From Sulfurimonas sp. UBA6014 (lineage in GTDB: Bacteria; Campylobacterota; Campylobacteria; Campylobacterales; Sulfurimonadaceae), in the NCBI GenBank assembly GCA_002428085.1, contig DJAA01000041.1:1-47457 (forward strand): 47,457 nt of DNA. The letters run 5' to 3'. This document shows positions 24,123-33,770 of this stretch, one piece after another. The stretch's first letter is position 1; each line of letters starts with the position of its first letter. A program made the translations under genes and the position numbers. Under the pieces are notes generated by a model that was given only the letters and a program-made list of their open reading frames with translations, searched no databases and was not told the origin of the DNA.

Positions 24123-25961
24123 TCATGCCTTCTTATGAGTTTCTTGTAAAGCTTTTATTTTCTCAGCCAACTGCTCGGGCAAAAGACCTAAAGATTTTTC
24201 TACTTGGCGTGTGTTTCCATGCGTTATAAAAGCATCTTCATACTCAAAACTCACCACTTGAACATCAAGGATTTTCTCTTTTGCCAAAAACTCTAAAAGT
24301 GCACTTCCAACGCCACCCATTTTTGCACTATCGCTAAAAATAAACCATTGTTTGTGTTTTTTCGATAACGCTCGTAACATCTCTTCATCAAGTGGTTTGA
24401 CAAATCGCAAGTCCAAAAGATTGACACTTTTATCTAAATGTAACATAGTTTCATGCGCACGCCCAACGCCGTTTCCGTAGCCAATAAAAAGAATATCGCT
24501 CTCATGCGCGAGAAGTAATTGGGATTTTGCAAGCTCAAAATGATTTGACTCTGGTAAATCTGTCTGCGTAAATGAGCCGCGAGGGTAGCGAAGTGAACAT
24601 GGATGCTTATATTCTGCGGCAAACGCCATGGCTTGATGAAAAGACTTTTCATCTCGTGGCGCAAAAAGAGTCATATTTGGAATAGCTCTTAAAAAAGAGA
24701 TATCAAATGCCCCTTGATGGGTCTCTCCATCTTCTCCAACGATGCCTGCACGGTCAAGTGCGAAGACAACAGGCAAATCCATCAGACACGTATCATGAAT
24801 GACTTGGTCATACCCACGCTGCAAAAATGTAGAGTAAATCGTACAAAACGGTTTAAATCCCTCTTTTGCCAAAGCACTCATAGAGGTTACTGCGTGCTGT
24901 TCTGCGATGGCTACATCCCAAAATCTTGTCGGATACATCTTTATAAGATCAGTGAGTCCTGTTCCACTTGGCATAGCAGCAGTCACACCAACAATTTTTT
25001 CATTATTTTTTGCCAAATGCAAAAGTGCTTCTGAGTAGATTTGTGTCGCACTTTTATCGGAACTTTTTTTAGAAGCCGATCCACTACTCAAATCAAAAGG
25101 ACCTACGCCATGCCACTTCTCTTCCTTGCCTTCAGCAATTTCATACCCTTTACCTTTAATGGTTTGCACATGAACAATGACAGGTTTTTTAAGCTCTTTT
25201 GCCTTTTGCAATATCTCAATGAGTGACTCCAGATTATGCCCATCAATAGGACCGATATAGTCAATCCCCATCTCTTCAAACATAATCCCTGGAGTGATAA
25301 GCTTCAAAGACTCTTCCATTTTTTTAGCCAAATAGTGTGCACCCTCACCAAAATTATCAACAAAACTCTCCGTATATCGCTTAAATCTTTGATAAAAAGA
25401 GCCTGCCATGGCGGAGCTTAACATTCTGCTGATGGCACCAATAGGCTTGGAGATACTCATCTCATTATCGTTGAGGATGATTATCATCGGGTATTTTCTA
25501 TCCCCAAGCTCATTTAATGCCTCATAAACCATGCCCGCTGTCATAGAGCCGTCCCCTATCATGCACACTGGAACTCTTGAGTTTTGCTCATGTTTAAGGG
25601 CAATAGCTTTTGCGGCACCAACACCCAAAGAGATAGAAGTAGAACTGTGTCCCGCTACAAAATAATCATGCGCACTCTCACTAGGTTTTGTATACCCACA
25701 AATACCGCCAAACTGACGAAGCGTATCGAACTTTTCCCATCGCTCAGTGAGGAGTTTATGCGCATATGCCTGATGAGAAACATCAAAGATAAACGGATCA
25801 TTCGCCGAGTCAAATACTTTATGCATAGCAACAATAATCTCAGTTGCTCCAAGTGTAGAGCTGAGATGTCCTCCATTTTTACTCACAACTCGGAGTATTT
25901 CACTGCGAATATCTGTACAAAGAGTCTCGAGTTGTTTTATGTTATACGACTTTATATTCAT
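24123..25961 (-). CDS. dxs: 1-deoxy-D-xylulose-5-phosphate synthase
   Basis: It condenses pyruvate and glyceraldehyde 3-phosphate with thiamine diphosphate, the first step of the MEP isoprenoid pathway. The 612-residue protein shows the thiamine-binding GDGSMTAGMVYEALN with NDNEMS, HQAYAHK with the catalytic histidine near the N-terminus, the transketolase pyrimidine part (DVAIAEQHAV) and the C-terminal domain (LRYPRGS, DLRFVKPLD). Length is normal. It lies 7 bases after fliH, an order I recall as Cj0318-Cj0321 in C. jejuni. The linkage to flagellar genes is positional, not functional. Confidence 0.97.
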   Translation of the reverse strand: MNIKSYNIKQLETLCTDIRSEILRVVSKNGGHLSSTLGATEIIVAMHKVFDSANDPFIFDVSHQAYAHKLLTERWEKFDTLRQFGGICGYTKPSESAHDYFVAGHSSTSISLGVGAAKAIALKHEQNSRVPVCMIGDGSMTAGMVYEALNELGDRKYPMIIILNDNEMSISKPIGAISRMLSSAMAGSFYQRFKRYTESFVDNFGEGAHYLAKKMEESLKLITPGIMFEEMGIDYIGPIDGHNLESLIEILQKAKELKKPVIVHVQTIKGKGYEIAEGKEEKWHGVGPFDLSSGSASKKSSDKSATQIYSEALLHLAKNNEKIVGVTAAMPSGTGLTDLIKMYPTRFWDVAIAEQHAVTSMSALAKEGFKPFCTIYSTFLQRGYDQVIHDTCLMDLPVVFALDRAGIVGEDGETHQGAFDISFLRAIPNMTLFAPRDEKSFHQAMAFAAEYKHPCSLRYPRGSFTQTDLPESNHFELAKSQLLLAHESDILFIGYGNGVGRAHETMLHLDKSVNLLDLRFVKPLDEEMLRALSKKHKQWFIFSDSAKMGGVGSALLEFLAKEKILDVQVVSFEYEDAFITHGNTRQVEKSLGLLPEQLAEKIKALQETHKKA

Positions 25962-25968
25962 TTAACCC

Positions 25969-26766
25969 CTATTCGCTTAATGCTGCTCTTTTGACTCTTT
26001 CAAATCTTTTTGCTATTTGCGCATCGATATTTCCCGCATCGCTTATGGCAATCACGCCACCTTTACTCACTGCGCCATCAGAAAGAATTTCCACATTTTT
26101 CAGAGAACCAACACTTTGAGAAACAGCTCCATGGTCTTGAGGATTTACTTTTAAGAGCACTTTTGAAGCGCTCTGCAACTCTTTAATAAGCTCATTTGAG
26201 AGAACTTTTGCCACCTCAGCAGAACCAGATCCCAACTCAACATTGATAACCTCTTTGGCAATATCTATAGCGGCTACGACAAGTTGACTTTTAATCCCCT
26301 CAAGTGCACTCTCAAACTCTTTTGCACTCTTTTCCAAGACACTCACAGAGTTTGAAAACTGCGATAAACCATCCGCATAGCCAGCTGCAGACTCCTCTTT
26401 TGCTTTTTGCTTGCCTGCAATGACTCCCTCGTTAAAAGAGGCTTCCTTCTCTTTTATCAAGGCTGTTTTATACTCCGCTTCTTTATCTTCGAGTTTCATC
26501 TGCATTTTAATAAAGTTAGAGGACATCTCATCTGTTTTTTTCATCAAAGACTCAATCAAAGCATCCTTTGAATTTTTACTCAATGCACTTGCATCAACTT
26601 CAGTCTGTTTTGGAGCTTTGACCTCCTCTTTTGGCGCTACTTCAACCTTAGGCTTTTGCGCCTCTTGCAAAGAGACCTCTGAATCCTTCTCTCCAGAGAG
26701 CGCTTTAAAGGCATATCTATTTATAACATGTGTTGAAACATTCTCTTTTTGAATAATCGTTGCCAA
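25969..26766 (-). CDS. fliH: Flagellar assembly protein FliH
   Basis: The stator-like partner of the flagellar export ATPase FliI. The 265-residue protein has a charged, low-complexity N-terminal third (PKVEVAPKEEVKAPKQ), a long central coiled coil (about 80-150) and the conserved C-terminal FliH/V-ATPase E-like domain (VAAIDIAKEVINVEL to the end). A short GxxxG-like stretch (YADGLSQFSNSV) precedes the domain. The start is TTG at 26766 with GGAG six bases upstream, lying over the fliG stop. It is the third of fliF-fliG-fliH. The N-terminal part is too variable to check. Confidence 0.9.
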   Translation of the reverse strand: MATIIQKENVSTHVINRYAFKALSGEKDSEVSLQEAQKPKVEVAPKEEVKAPKQTEVDASALSKNSKDALIESLMKKTDEMSSNFIKMQMKLEDKEAEYKTALIKEKEASFNEGVIAGKQKAKEESAAGYADGLSQFSNSVSVLEKSAKEFESALEGIKSQLVVAAIDIAKEVINVELGSGSAEVAKVLSNELIKELQSASKVLLKVNPQDHGAVSQSVGSLKNVEILSDGAVSKGGVIAISDAGNIDAQIAKRFERVKRAALSE

Positions 26767-26769
26767 AGT

Positions 26770-27798
26770 TTACTCCACCATCTCTTCACTAGCCGCACCC
26801 ATCTGAATGGTTCCTGACTCTGCCAATGCATTAACAACCTCAACGATTTTTCTCTGAGCTGTCTCAACATCTTTCATCTTTACAGCACCCAAAAACTGCA
26901 TCTCTTCATTAAACGCCTCTTTTGCTCGCTCAGACATGGAGGCAAAAAACTTCTCTTTAAGCTCTTCTGGAGAGCTCTTAAGTGCTAACATAAGGTCTTT
27001 TTTATCCACGGCTTTGAGTGTTTCCGTGATGGCATTTCTATCAAGCGAAACCATGTCTTCAAAGGTAAACATCATCTCTTTGATGAGATTTGAGAGCTCT
27101 TCATCGACTTGTTCTATCTGAGAAAGCGTTGCTTTGGAAGATTTTGCACCTAGGCGGTTAAATATATCTGCAACCGCTCTTGGACCCCCAACTTCAACTT
27201 TGTAAGAGGCAAGAGATTCGAGTTTTGACTCTAAAACTGCGGAGACTCTTTTGATAACAGAAGGGGAAATATCTCCTAGTTTTGCCATTCTCATGGTTAC
27301 TTCACTTCGCAAATCATCGGGAAAAAATTGTAACGTATCTGCTGCTTCCCCCGCGTCCATGTGTGCTAAGATAAGCGCTATAGTCTGCGGATGCTCATTG
27401 ACGATAAAGTCTGAAAGTTGCTGTGGCTTAATCTTAGAGAGATAGGCAAAATTTTGGGTATTTTGCATGCTTTTAGATAACTTTTCTAAAACTTTTTTTG
27501 CCTCTTCTTGCCCTAAAGTTCTATATAACAACTCCCTTGCATATTCCATACCGCCAGAGGTGATAAACTGACCCGACTGAAATATGGCATAAAACTCTTC
27601 CAAAACTGCTGTAGCAATCGCTTTTTCAATTGTTTTTCCTCCTGCAATAAATTTGGACACCTCTGTAATAGCATCGACATTTAAGTTTGCAAAAACAGCC
27701 GCTGTAGCCTCTTCACCTAACTGCAATAACAAAATAGCCACTTTTTCTGCTGTAGGCATTTCATCAAAAGTAGCTTGTTGTGCTGGTGATAAATTCAT
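26770..27798 (-). CDS. fliG: Flagellar motor switch protein FliG
   Basis: The rotor protein that couples the C-ring to the stators. The 342-residue protein has three parts: an N-terminal FliF-binding domain (MPTAEKVAILLLQLGEEATAA region), a middle domain with the EHPQTIALIL motif, and a C-terminal torque domain. The torque helix contains LMLALKSSPEELKEKFFASM, with the charged residues that meet MotA. It overlaps fliF by one base (TAATG) and precedes fliH by three bases. Length and motifs are standard. Confidence 0.97.
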   Translation of the reverse strand: MNLSPAQQATFDEMPTAEKVAILLLQLGEEATAAVFANLNVDAITEVSKFIAGGKTIEKAIATAVLEEFYAIFQSGQFITSGGMEYARELLYRTLGQEEAKKVLEKLSKSMQNTQNFAYLSKIKPQQLSDFIVNEHPQTIALILAHMDAGEAADTLQFFPDDLRSEVTMRMAKLGDISPSVIKRVSAVLESKLESLASYKVEVGGPRAVADIFNRLGAKSSKATLSQIEQVDEELSNLIKEMMFTFEDMVSLDRNAITETLKAVDKKDLMLALKSSPEELKEKFFASMSERAKEAFNEEMQFLGAVKMKDVETAQRKIVEVVNALAESGTIQMGAASEEMVE

Positions 27799-29516
27799 TA
27801 TTTTCCTCTCTCTGGCTTAGTATTGGCTGTGTCTAAATCTTCCGCTAAGAGTGCTTGAAGAAGTGCCGCAATCTCTTCTGGAGCATTTTCAGCCATAGCT
27901 CTTACTTTTTCTAAAATAACATCATGCTTGAGCTCATCTTCATTAAAGCCCGCAGAAACTCCAAGCTGATCTTCAACTTTTTTTCTCATCGCTTGAACTT
28001 TACCGACTAAATCTTCCTCTTCATCATCATCAATATCAAGAATGGGCTTTAATAAACTCTCCTCTTCTTTTGAGACATCAAGCATTCTTTGTGCAAAAGG
28101 TGAGATAACTTTTTTGTATAAAATAAACAAAATAATAAGAACAAAAAGATACTTGAAAAAGCCAGAAAATGGAGCCAAATAGGTTTCGCTAAACAAGAGC
28201 GCTTGCGATACGCTGTCTTGTCCAACAGAAGGACCTTCTCTCTTAAACTGTAGATTTTTAACCGATAACAAATCGCCACGCGCGTCATCAATACCAATAG
28301 AACTTGCAGTCAACGAACTAATGGCTTGAATATCTGCTGCATCAAGCGCGATATATTCCATCTCATCAGTTGGAGCTCCCTCAGCATCGAGCTTATTTGT
28401 ATACTTTCCATCTACAAGGACTGCTGCGGTAATTCTTTTAATTCTAGCAAACTGAGATTGTGTGGTTGAGACAGTTTTGCCCACTTCATAGTTTGTAGTC
28501 CCTGTATTTTTTTCAAATTTTTCACTTGTTTGGTTGCCCTGAAGTCCTTCAACAGGACCGATATTACTCACTGTCCCAGGAACGCCACCAACTTCAGCAG
28601 GAGTACTCCCTTCTCGTTTTTCTTCACTGATTTGCTCACTTCTTACAACATTTTCAGGATCAAATGTTTCTGAAGTAGAGTGTTGAATTGAAAAATCAAA
28701 CTCTATCGTCACCTGTGCAACTACTTTTTCTGCACCACCTACAAAAGGGGACAATACTTGAATAATCTTTTTTTGTCTTTTTTTCTCTTCTTGTTCTTTA
28801 TACTTTTGTTGCACAACTGAGAGTTCGCCCATCTGAGCCATCTCATCCTCATCGCCAAGTGTCTCGCCATCACTATTTATGAGCATGACATTTTCTGATT
28901 TGAGCTTGCTTACTGAAGATGCCACTAGATTTTTAATACCTCTGATTTGTTTAGGGGAGAGGCTACTTCCCTCAACAAGAGTTACCATGACAGAAGCCGT
29001 CGGAAAGGTCTCTTTTTCAACAAAAAGTGTATCTTCTGGGAGCGCTAAACTGACACTTGCAGATTCGATAGGGGCGAGAGCATTGATTGTTCGGGAGAGC
29101 TCTCCCTCTAATGCACGAAGATATTTGACGTTTTGGTCGAAACTCGTAGCTCCGAATTCTTGAGTATCAAAAAGCTCAAATCCGACACCGCTATCTTTTG
29201 GAATACCAAGCGCGGCTATAGCAATTCTTTGTTTATAAACAACTTCTTTTGGAACACGGATGACATTATTATCTTCGATTTCATACTCAATCTGCTCTTT
29301 TTCTAACTGCTCAACAACTCTTGCAGCATCTGCAGGTGTAAGTGAGTCAAAGAGGACTTCAAATTTACTTTTTTTTGTATCTTGGGATGTATACACAACC
29401 ATAAAAATCAAAAATCCAACAATTCCTACAATAGCTGAAGCTATAATAATGCGTTGCTGCTTTGTTAACTTGGTATAGAGTGTAACAAGTTGTGAAAAAA
29501 GTACTTTAAAATCCAT
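27798..29516 (-). CDS. fliF: Flagellar MS-ring protein FliF
   Basis: It forms the membrane-supramembrane ring on which the flagellar motor and export gate assemble. The 572-residue protein has an N-terminal membrane helix (about 24-45) and periplasmic ring-building motifs including FELFDTQEFGATSFDQNVKY. A variable charged linker (about 290-350) follows, then a second membrane helix (about 447-467, FKYLFVLIILFILYKK) and a cytoplasmic FliG-binding tail. The ATG is preceded by GGGAA. It is first of fliF-fliG-fliH, 18 bases after hisC, so it is probably read through from the amino-acid genes upstream. No sigma54-type flagellar promoter was seen before it. Confidence 0.97.
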   Translation of the reverse strand: MDFKVLFSQLVTLYTKLTKQQRIIIASAIVGIVGFLIFMVVYTSQDTKKSKFEVLFDSLTPADAARVVEQLEKEQIEYEIEDNNVIRVPKEVVYKQRIAIAALGIPKDSGVGFELFDTQEFGATSFDQNVKYLRALEGELSRTINALAPIESASVSLALPEDTLFVEKETFPTASVMVTLVEGSSLSPKQIRGIKNLVASSVSKLKSENVMLINSDGETLGDEDEMAQMGELSVVQQKYKEQEEKKRQKKIIQVLSPFVGGAEKVVAQVTIEFDFSIQHSTSETFDPENVVRSEQISEEKREGSTPAEVGGVPGTVSNIGPVEGLQGNQTSEKFEKNTGTTNYEVGKTVSTTQSQFARIKRITAAVLVDGKYTNKLDAEGAPTDEMEYIALDAADIQAISSLTASSIGIDDARGDLLSVKNLQFKREGPSVGQDSVSQALLFSETYLAPFSGFFKYLFVLIILFILYKKVISPFAQRMLDVSKEEESLLKPILDIDDDEEEDLVGKVQAMRKKVEDQLGVSAGFNEDELKHDVILEKVRAMAENAPEEIAALLQALLAEDLDTANTKPERGK

Positions 29517-29534
29517 TAAATTCCCATTGTATGA

Positions 29535-30629
29535 TTATAAAATTTCTGCAAATAGCTCAAAGAAACGACTATTTTGTTCTGGAGTTCCAATAGTCACTCG
29601 TACTGCGTTCATGGCATAACTACTTAAATCTCGAACTATCATCCCTTTTTCTAAAAGTTTTTTTGCCATAACAGAGGAGTTATAGTGATCACTCAAACAA
29701 AATGTAACAAAGTTTGTATAACTCTCAATTATATCTATATTTTTTGCTTTTGCAAATTCTTCGTAACGTCTCATCTCTTTAAAATTGTTTACGATACATT
29801 CACCCACAAATGCTTCATCACTCAAAGCAACACTTGCCGCTTCCAGAGAAAGCGTAGTTATATTAAACGGAGGTCTTAATTTATAAAGCTCTTTAATGAT
29901 TTTTGTATTTGCAATGCCATAACCTACCCGCATGCCGCCAAGCCCATACGCTTTTGAAAACGTTCCCAAATAGAGTACATTTTCAAATTTTTCTATAAGC
30001 TCTTTAGGATCTACTTTTTTTTGTGCATCTTTGCCAATCGCGTATTCCATGTACGCACCATCAACAACTACCAAAGTATCATGGTCAATCTTAGAGAGAA
30101 AATCAAACAACTCTTTTGCATCTATGGCATCACCAGTTGGGTTATTTGGTGTGCACAAAAAAATTATCTCTGGTTTTTCTTTTACATAAAGTGCATAAAA
30201 TTGATCCAAATCATGATGCTCTGAAGAGGTTCTTATTACCTGCGCACCTATATGTTTTGCATAAATTTCATACATTGCAAAGGTAATACTATTCATAAGT
30301 ATTTTAGTGTTGCTTGAGGCTTTTGCATGGATAGCAAACTCAATTATTTGATCACTTCCAGAGCCTATGATGATGTTTTCGTCGCTTACTCCATGACGTT
30401 TACTTAAAGCATGCTTGAGCTTTGTCATAGAGTCATCAGGATAAAGAGCCATTTTTTCTATAATACTTGCTACGGCTTCTTTTACTTTCGGTGAACAACC
30501 ATAAGGATTTTCATTGGATGCCAGCTTAATAATACTTTTTGGGTCTATCCCAAATTCACGAACAACTAACTCTATTGGTTTACCTGCTTCATATGTTTTT
30601 ATATTTTCAAGTTTTTTATTGAACTTCAA
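29535..30629 (-). CDS. hisC: Histidinol-phosphate aminotransferase
   Basis: A PLP aminotransferase making histidinol phosphate from imidazole-acetol phosphate; such enzymes often also act on aromatic keto acids. The start chosen is TTG at 30629, with AAGGGG five bases upstream and a TTGA overlap with the pheA stop, giving 364 residues. An ATG at 30659 would add ten residues inside pheA. Motifs include LASNENPYGCSP near the N-terminus, CTPNNPTGD, VVDGAYMEY, and the PLP lysine in TFSKAYGLGG. Its place next to pheA fits a dual role in phenylalanine or tyrosine transamination, which is inference. Confidence 0.94.
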   Translation of the reverse strand: MKFNKKLENIKTYEAGKPIELVVREFGIDPKSIIKLASNENPYGCSPKVKEAVASIIEKMALYPDDSMTKLKHALSKRHGVSDENIIIGSGSDQIIEFAIHAKASSNTKILMNSITFAMYEIYAKHIGAQVIRTSSEHHDLDQFYALYVKEKPEIIFLCTPNNPTGDAIDAKELFDFLSKIDHDTLVVVDGAYMEYAIGKDAQKKVDPKELIEKFENVLYLGTFSKAYGLGGMRVGYGIANTKIIKELYKLRPPFNITTLSLEAASVALSDEAFVGECIVNNFKEMRRYEEFAKAKNIDIIESYTNFVTFCLSDHYNSSVMAKKLLEKGMIVRDLSSYAMNAVRVTIGTPEQNSRFFELFAEIL

Positions 30630-31708
30630 TTTTTCCCCTTCGCATAGCTTCCAAGCCATGTTATTTCAGCTGCATGTTTTTCTATCGCTTTTTGTACTTT
30701 TGGATCATCAATGTGCCCATCAAAATCCATAAAAAACCAATAACCAAATCCACTTTGATCCCTTGATGGACGAGATTCTATCTTTGAGAGATTGATTTTT
30801 TCATTATTAAAATCTTCCAAAAATCTTACGAGTGAACCTGCTTCAACTCCATCTTCCAAACGAACTAACATAGAAGTTTTATCATCCTCTGAGAGTAAAT
30901 TTTTAAAGTCACTTAAAATAACAAAGCGGGTAGAGTTATAAATATCGTCTTCAATATTTTCAAAAAGGGTTGGAATACCATAAAGTTTTGCTGCAATATG
31001 TGAGCAAATCGCAGCAGAATTTGGCTCTTTGGCTGCGAGTATTGCCGCTGTTGCGGTCGACTCGACAGGAATAAGTTCAACATTCATAAAACCATGTTCA
31101 AGTAAAAAATCTCTACACTGCCCAAAACCCTTATCTTTAGAATATATTTTTTTAATCTCGTCTAGTTTATTCGTCTTTGTTACAAACGACATATGGATTG
31201 GCATGTAAAGTTCAGCAACAATTTTAACAGAACTTTTTGCTAAATAGTCAAGTGTCTCTCCAACGATTCCATCTCTTGAATTTTCAATTGGCACCACACC
31301 AAATTTTGCTCTTTTTGACTCTAAAGTTTTAAAAACTGCATGAATAGAACTCATCGAAAGGTACTCACTCATCCCTCCAAAGCGGCTCTCTGCAGCTTGA
31401 TGAGTAAAACTTCCCTCAGGTCCTAGGTAAGCGATTCTTTCTGGAAGTTCAATATTTCTAGCAACCGCAAACACTTCCAAGAAGATAGCTTCTATTGCTC
31501 CTTTATTGAGTGAACCATTTGATTCTTTGCTTCTGTGAGTAAGTCTCTCTATGATTGCTTTTTCTCTCTCAGGTCTATAAACAGCAGTTTTACTCTCATG
31601 TTTAATCTCTCCAACTCTTTTGACAACATTCATCCTTTTGTTAAGAAGATCTACTATTTCATTATCAATGGCATCAATCGCACTTCTGCATGCATCGAGT
31701 GTTTTCAT
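30626..31708 (-). CDS. pheA: Bifunctional chorismate mutase / prephenate dehydratase
   Basis: It converts chorismate to prephenate and then to phenylpyruvate. The 360-residue protein has an N-terminal AroQ-type mutase (about 1-90, CRSAIDAIDNEIVDLLNKR), a prephenate dehydratase domain (about 93-270; YLGPEGSFTHQAA, PIENSRDGIVGETLD, and the catalytic threonine in NSTRFVIL), and an ACT domain (about 280-355) with the phenylalanine-binding ESRPS, so feedback inhibition is expected. It overlaps the HAD gene and hisC by four bases each. Confidence 0.96.
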   Translation of the reverse strand: MKTLDACRSAIDAIDNEIVDLLNKRMNVVKRVGEIKHESKTAVYRPEREKAIIERLTHRSKESNGSLNKGAIEAIFLEVFAVARNIELPERIAYLGPEGSFTHQAAESRFGGMSEYLSMSSIHAVFKTLESKRAKFGVVPIENSRDGIVGETLDYLAKSSVKIVAELYMPIHMSFVTKTNKLDEIKKIYSKDKGFGQCRDFLLEHGFMNVELIPVESTATAAILAAKEPNSAAICSHIAAKLYGIPTLFENIEDDIYNSTRFVILSDFKNLLSEDDKTSMLVRLEDGVEAGSLVRFLEDFNNEKINLSKIESRPSRDQSGFGYWFFMDFDGHIDDPKVQKAIEKHAAEITWLGSYAKGKN

Positions 31709-32505
31709 TTTCGCCCCTTTTCATGGCATAACCTTTGTATATAAATCGCATGCATATCTGCATAAACAAAATCAGGTTTGAGCTCTTGTTTTAAAAAAGG
31801 GACAATCTCTTGCGCACTTTTATACTTTCCACTTGTGACAAATATTGTCTCCATCCCCATCTCTTTTGCTCCACCCAAATCACCCTTGACATCATCACTA
31901 ATCATGGTGACACTCTCAAACGTAGCATGAGGGTTTTGTTTTTGTAACATACGCAAAGCCTCTTTATAAAATGAGACACTTGGCTTTCCTACTACATCAT
32001 ATTTTACAGAAGTCGCAAACTCTAAAAGTTTTAAAATTGCCCCTACTCCTGGATAACGCTTGTTATTTTTAGCATAAATAGATGTCTCATGCATCCCAAT
32101 TAAAGAGGCACCACTAAGCAAAAAATCTATCATTTGTGCATAATCATCTGGCATAAAATCTTCTTTTATCGTCACTAAGACTGTCTTTGGATTTTTATAA
32201 TTGAGCACATACCCCATCTCCACCAAAGTCTGCAAAAATTCACTCGAGCCATACGCAGCAACCCCCTCTTTTGAAACACGAGATTCAAGGAGCATAAGTG
32301 GGTCAAGATACTTTTCAACATCAAAATGAAACCCAAGTGATTTTAAATAATTGTAAAAATCCAAAGAGGATTTTTTTGTATTATTTGTAACAACCATATA
32401 GGGAATTTTTTGGGCATTGAGCGCATCTACAAACTCTATACTTCCATGAATTGGAGATTTATCTGCATCGCTTATCAAAGTCCCTTGGACATCAAGAAAA
32501 TACAT
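31705..32505 (-). CDS. HAD-superfamily protein with atypical DVQGT motif (HAD-IIA-like)
   Basis: A 266-residue HAD fold of the NagD-like class IIA. Motif II is the threonine in VVTNNTK, motif III lysine lies in VVGKPSVSF, and motif IV is the acidic MISDDVKGDLGGAK. Motif I reads D5-V-Q7-G-T, where phosphatases have DxD; the second aspartate, the general acid-base, is glutamine here (codon CAA). Normal phosphatase activity is therefore doubtful. The cap region (about 75-170) is present. It is sandwiched between lysA (one-base gap) and pheA (four-base overlap), a position I recall as conserved in C. jejuni (Cj0315). Substrate unknown. Confidence 0.85.
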   Translation of the reverse strand: MYFLDVQGTLISDADKSPIHGSIEFVDALNAQKIPYMVVTNNTKKSSLDFYNYLKSLGFHFDVEKYLDPLMLLESRVSKEGVAAYGSSEFLQTLVEMGYVLNYKNPKTVLVTIKEDFMPDDYAQMIDFLLSGASLIGMHETSIYAKNNKRYPGVGAILKLLEFATSVKYDVVGKPSVSFYKEALRMLQKQNPHATFESVTMISDDVKGDLGGAKEMGMETIFVTSGKYKSAQEIVPFLKQELKPDFVYADMHAIYIQRLCHEKGRK

Positions 32506-32506
32506 C

Positions 32507-33718
32507 TTATTTCTCCAAAAACTCTAACTCAAGAGCCACTAAATCATCGAAACTCTCTCGCCTGCGAATCAATCTATCTAAGGAGCCTTCAACTGCAACC
32601 TCAGCACTTCTGCCTCTTGTATTATAGTTGCTGCCCATTCCAAAGCCGTAAGAGCCAGCACTGTGGATGAGGAGCAAATCGTTGTGATAGAGTTTTGGGA
32701 GCATCGTATTTTTACCAAAAAAATCCCCGCTTTCACACACAGGACCCACAATATCTACTTTTTGTAATGGAGAATCTGTCTGTGTGAGCGCTTCTATTTT
32801 ATGGTATGCTCCATATAAAGCGGGACGCAAAAGGTCATTCATGGCACCATCAACAACCACAAATTTCTTCTCACCATTTTGCTTTTCATATAAAACTTTT
32901 GTCAAAAAATAGCCTGCATTCGCAGTTAAAAATCTTCCTGGTTCGCAAACAATTGTTACATCAAGCCCTTTGAGTGTACTCAAAATCGCCTGTGCATACT
33001 CATAAGGTTTGATAGTGATTTCGTTATCATACTTGACACCAAGCCCGCCGCCAATATCGAAAAACTTTAGCTCAATTTTTAAATTTTGCAAAGAACGAAC
33101 CAAATCAGCAACAATGGCAGCAGACTCGTAAATGGGTTGAAGTTGTGTAAGTTGAGAACCAATGTGAAAATGGATACCTACTGGGTCTAAATGGGGAGAA
33201 TTGTTTGCAAAAATATACATCCGTTTTGCACTGTTTAAATCTACTCCAAATTTATTGTCATGGAGTCCTGTGGAGATATAAGGGTGCGTTTTTGGGTCAA
33301 TATTTGGGTTTACGCGTATGCTTATGCGGCACTGCGTTTGCATCTCTTTTGCGATAAGTTCGACACGTCCAAGTTCTGCTTCACTCTCGACATTGATATA
33401 CAAAATATCTTTTTGTATCGCTTCACGTATCTCATCATCGCTCTTTCCCACACCAGAAAAAATGATTTTATAGCTTGGAACTCCTGCTAAAAATGCACGG
33501 CGCACTTCACCGATAGAGACACAATCTGCCCCACTTCCAAGCTTTGCAAAATGTTTTACAACACTTACATTAGAGTTTGCTTTAACAGCAAATGCCAAGA
33601 TTGATTTTCTCCCTTTAAAAGCCTCTTTGAGCTCGTTATATTGGGCGCTCATATAATCAAAATCATACACGTACAGAGGAGTTTTATAGGTATCCGCAAG
33701 CTTTCTAAAATCTATCAT
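32507..33718 (-). CDS. lysA: Diaminopimelate decarboxylase
   Basis: It decarboxylates meso-diaminopimelate to L-lysine using PLP. The 403-residue alanine-racemase-fold enzyme has the PLP lysine K46 in AFAVKANSN. It also shows HFHIGSQ, the glycine-rich FDIGGGLGVKY phosphate site, CEPGRFL, and VCESGDFFG with the active-site cysteine. All motifs are present and length is normal. It lies one base before the HAD gene and 52 bases after the LptF/G-type permease gene. A short gap before it may hold a promoter, but none is convincing. Confidence 0.97.
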   Translation of the reverse strand: MIDFRKLADTYKTPLYVYDFDYMSAQYNELKEAFKGRKSILAFAVKANSNVSVVKHFAKLGSGADCVSIGEVRRAFLAGVPSYKIIFSGVGKSDDEIREAIQKDILYINVESEAELGRVELIAKEMQTQCRISIRVNPNIDPKTHPYISTGLHDNKFGVDLNSAKRMYIFANNSPHLDPVGIHFHIGSQLTQLQPIYESAAIVADLVRSLQNLKIELKFFDIGGGLGVKYDNEITIKPYEYAQAILSTLKGLDVTIVCEPGRFLTANAGYFLTKVLYEKQNGEKKFVVVDGAMNDLLRPALYGAYHKIEALTQTDSPLQKVDIVGPVCESGDFFGKNTMLPKLYHNDLLLIHSAGSYGFGMGSNYNTRGRSAEVAVEGSLDRLIRRRESFDDLVALELEFLEK

Positions 33719-33770
33719 AAAAATCCTAAATATTTTTTAAATTTATTTTACCAAAAAAGTACTTATATTT

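Noticed and set aside
24714..25034. Open frame of 106 codons antisense to dxs
   Set aside because: The opposite strand encodes a complete, motif-rich Dxs; the antisense frame has no ribosome-binding site or recognisable domain. The same applies to frames opposite ctpA, fliF, lysA and others.
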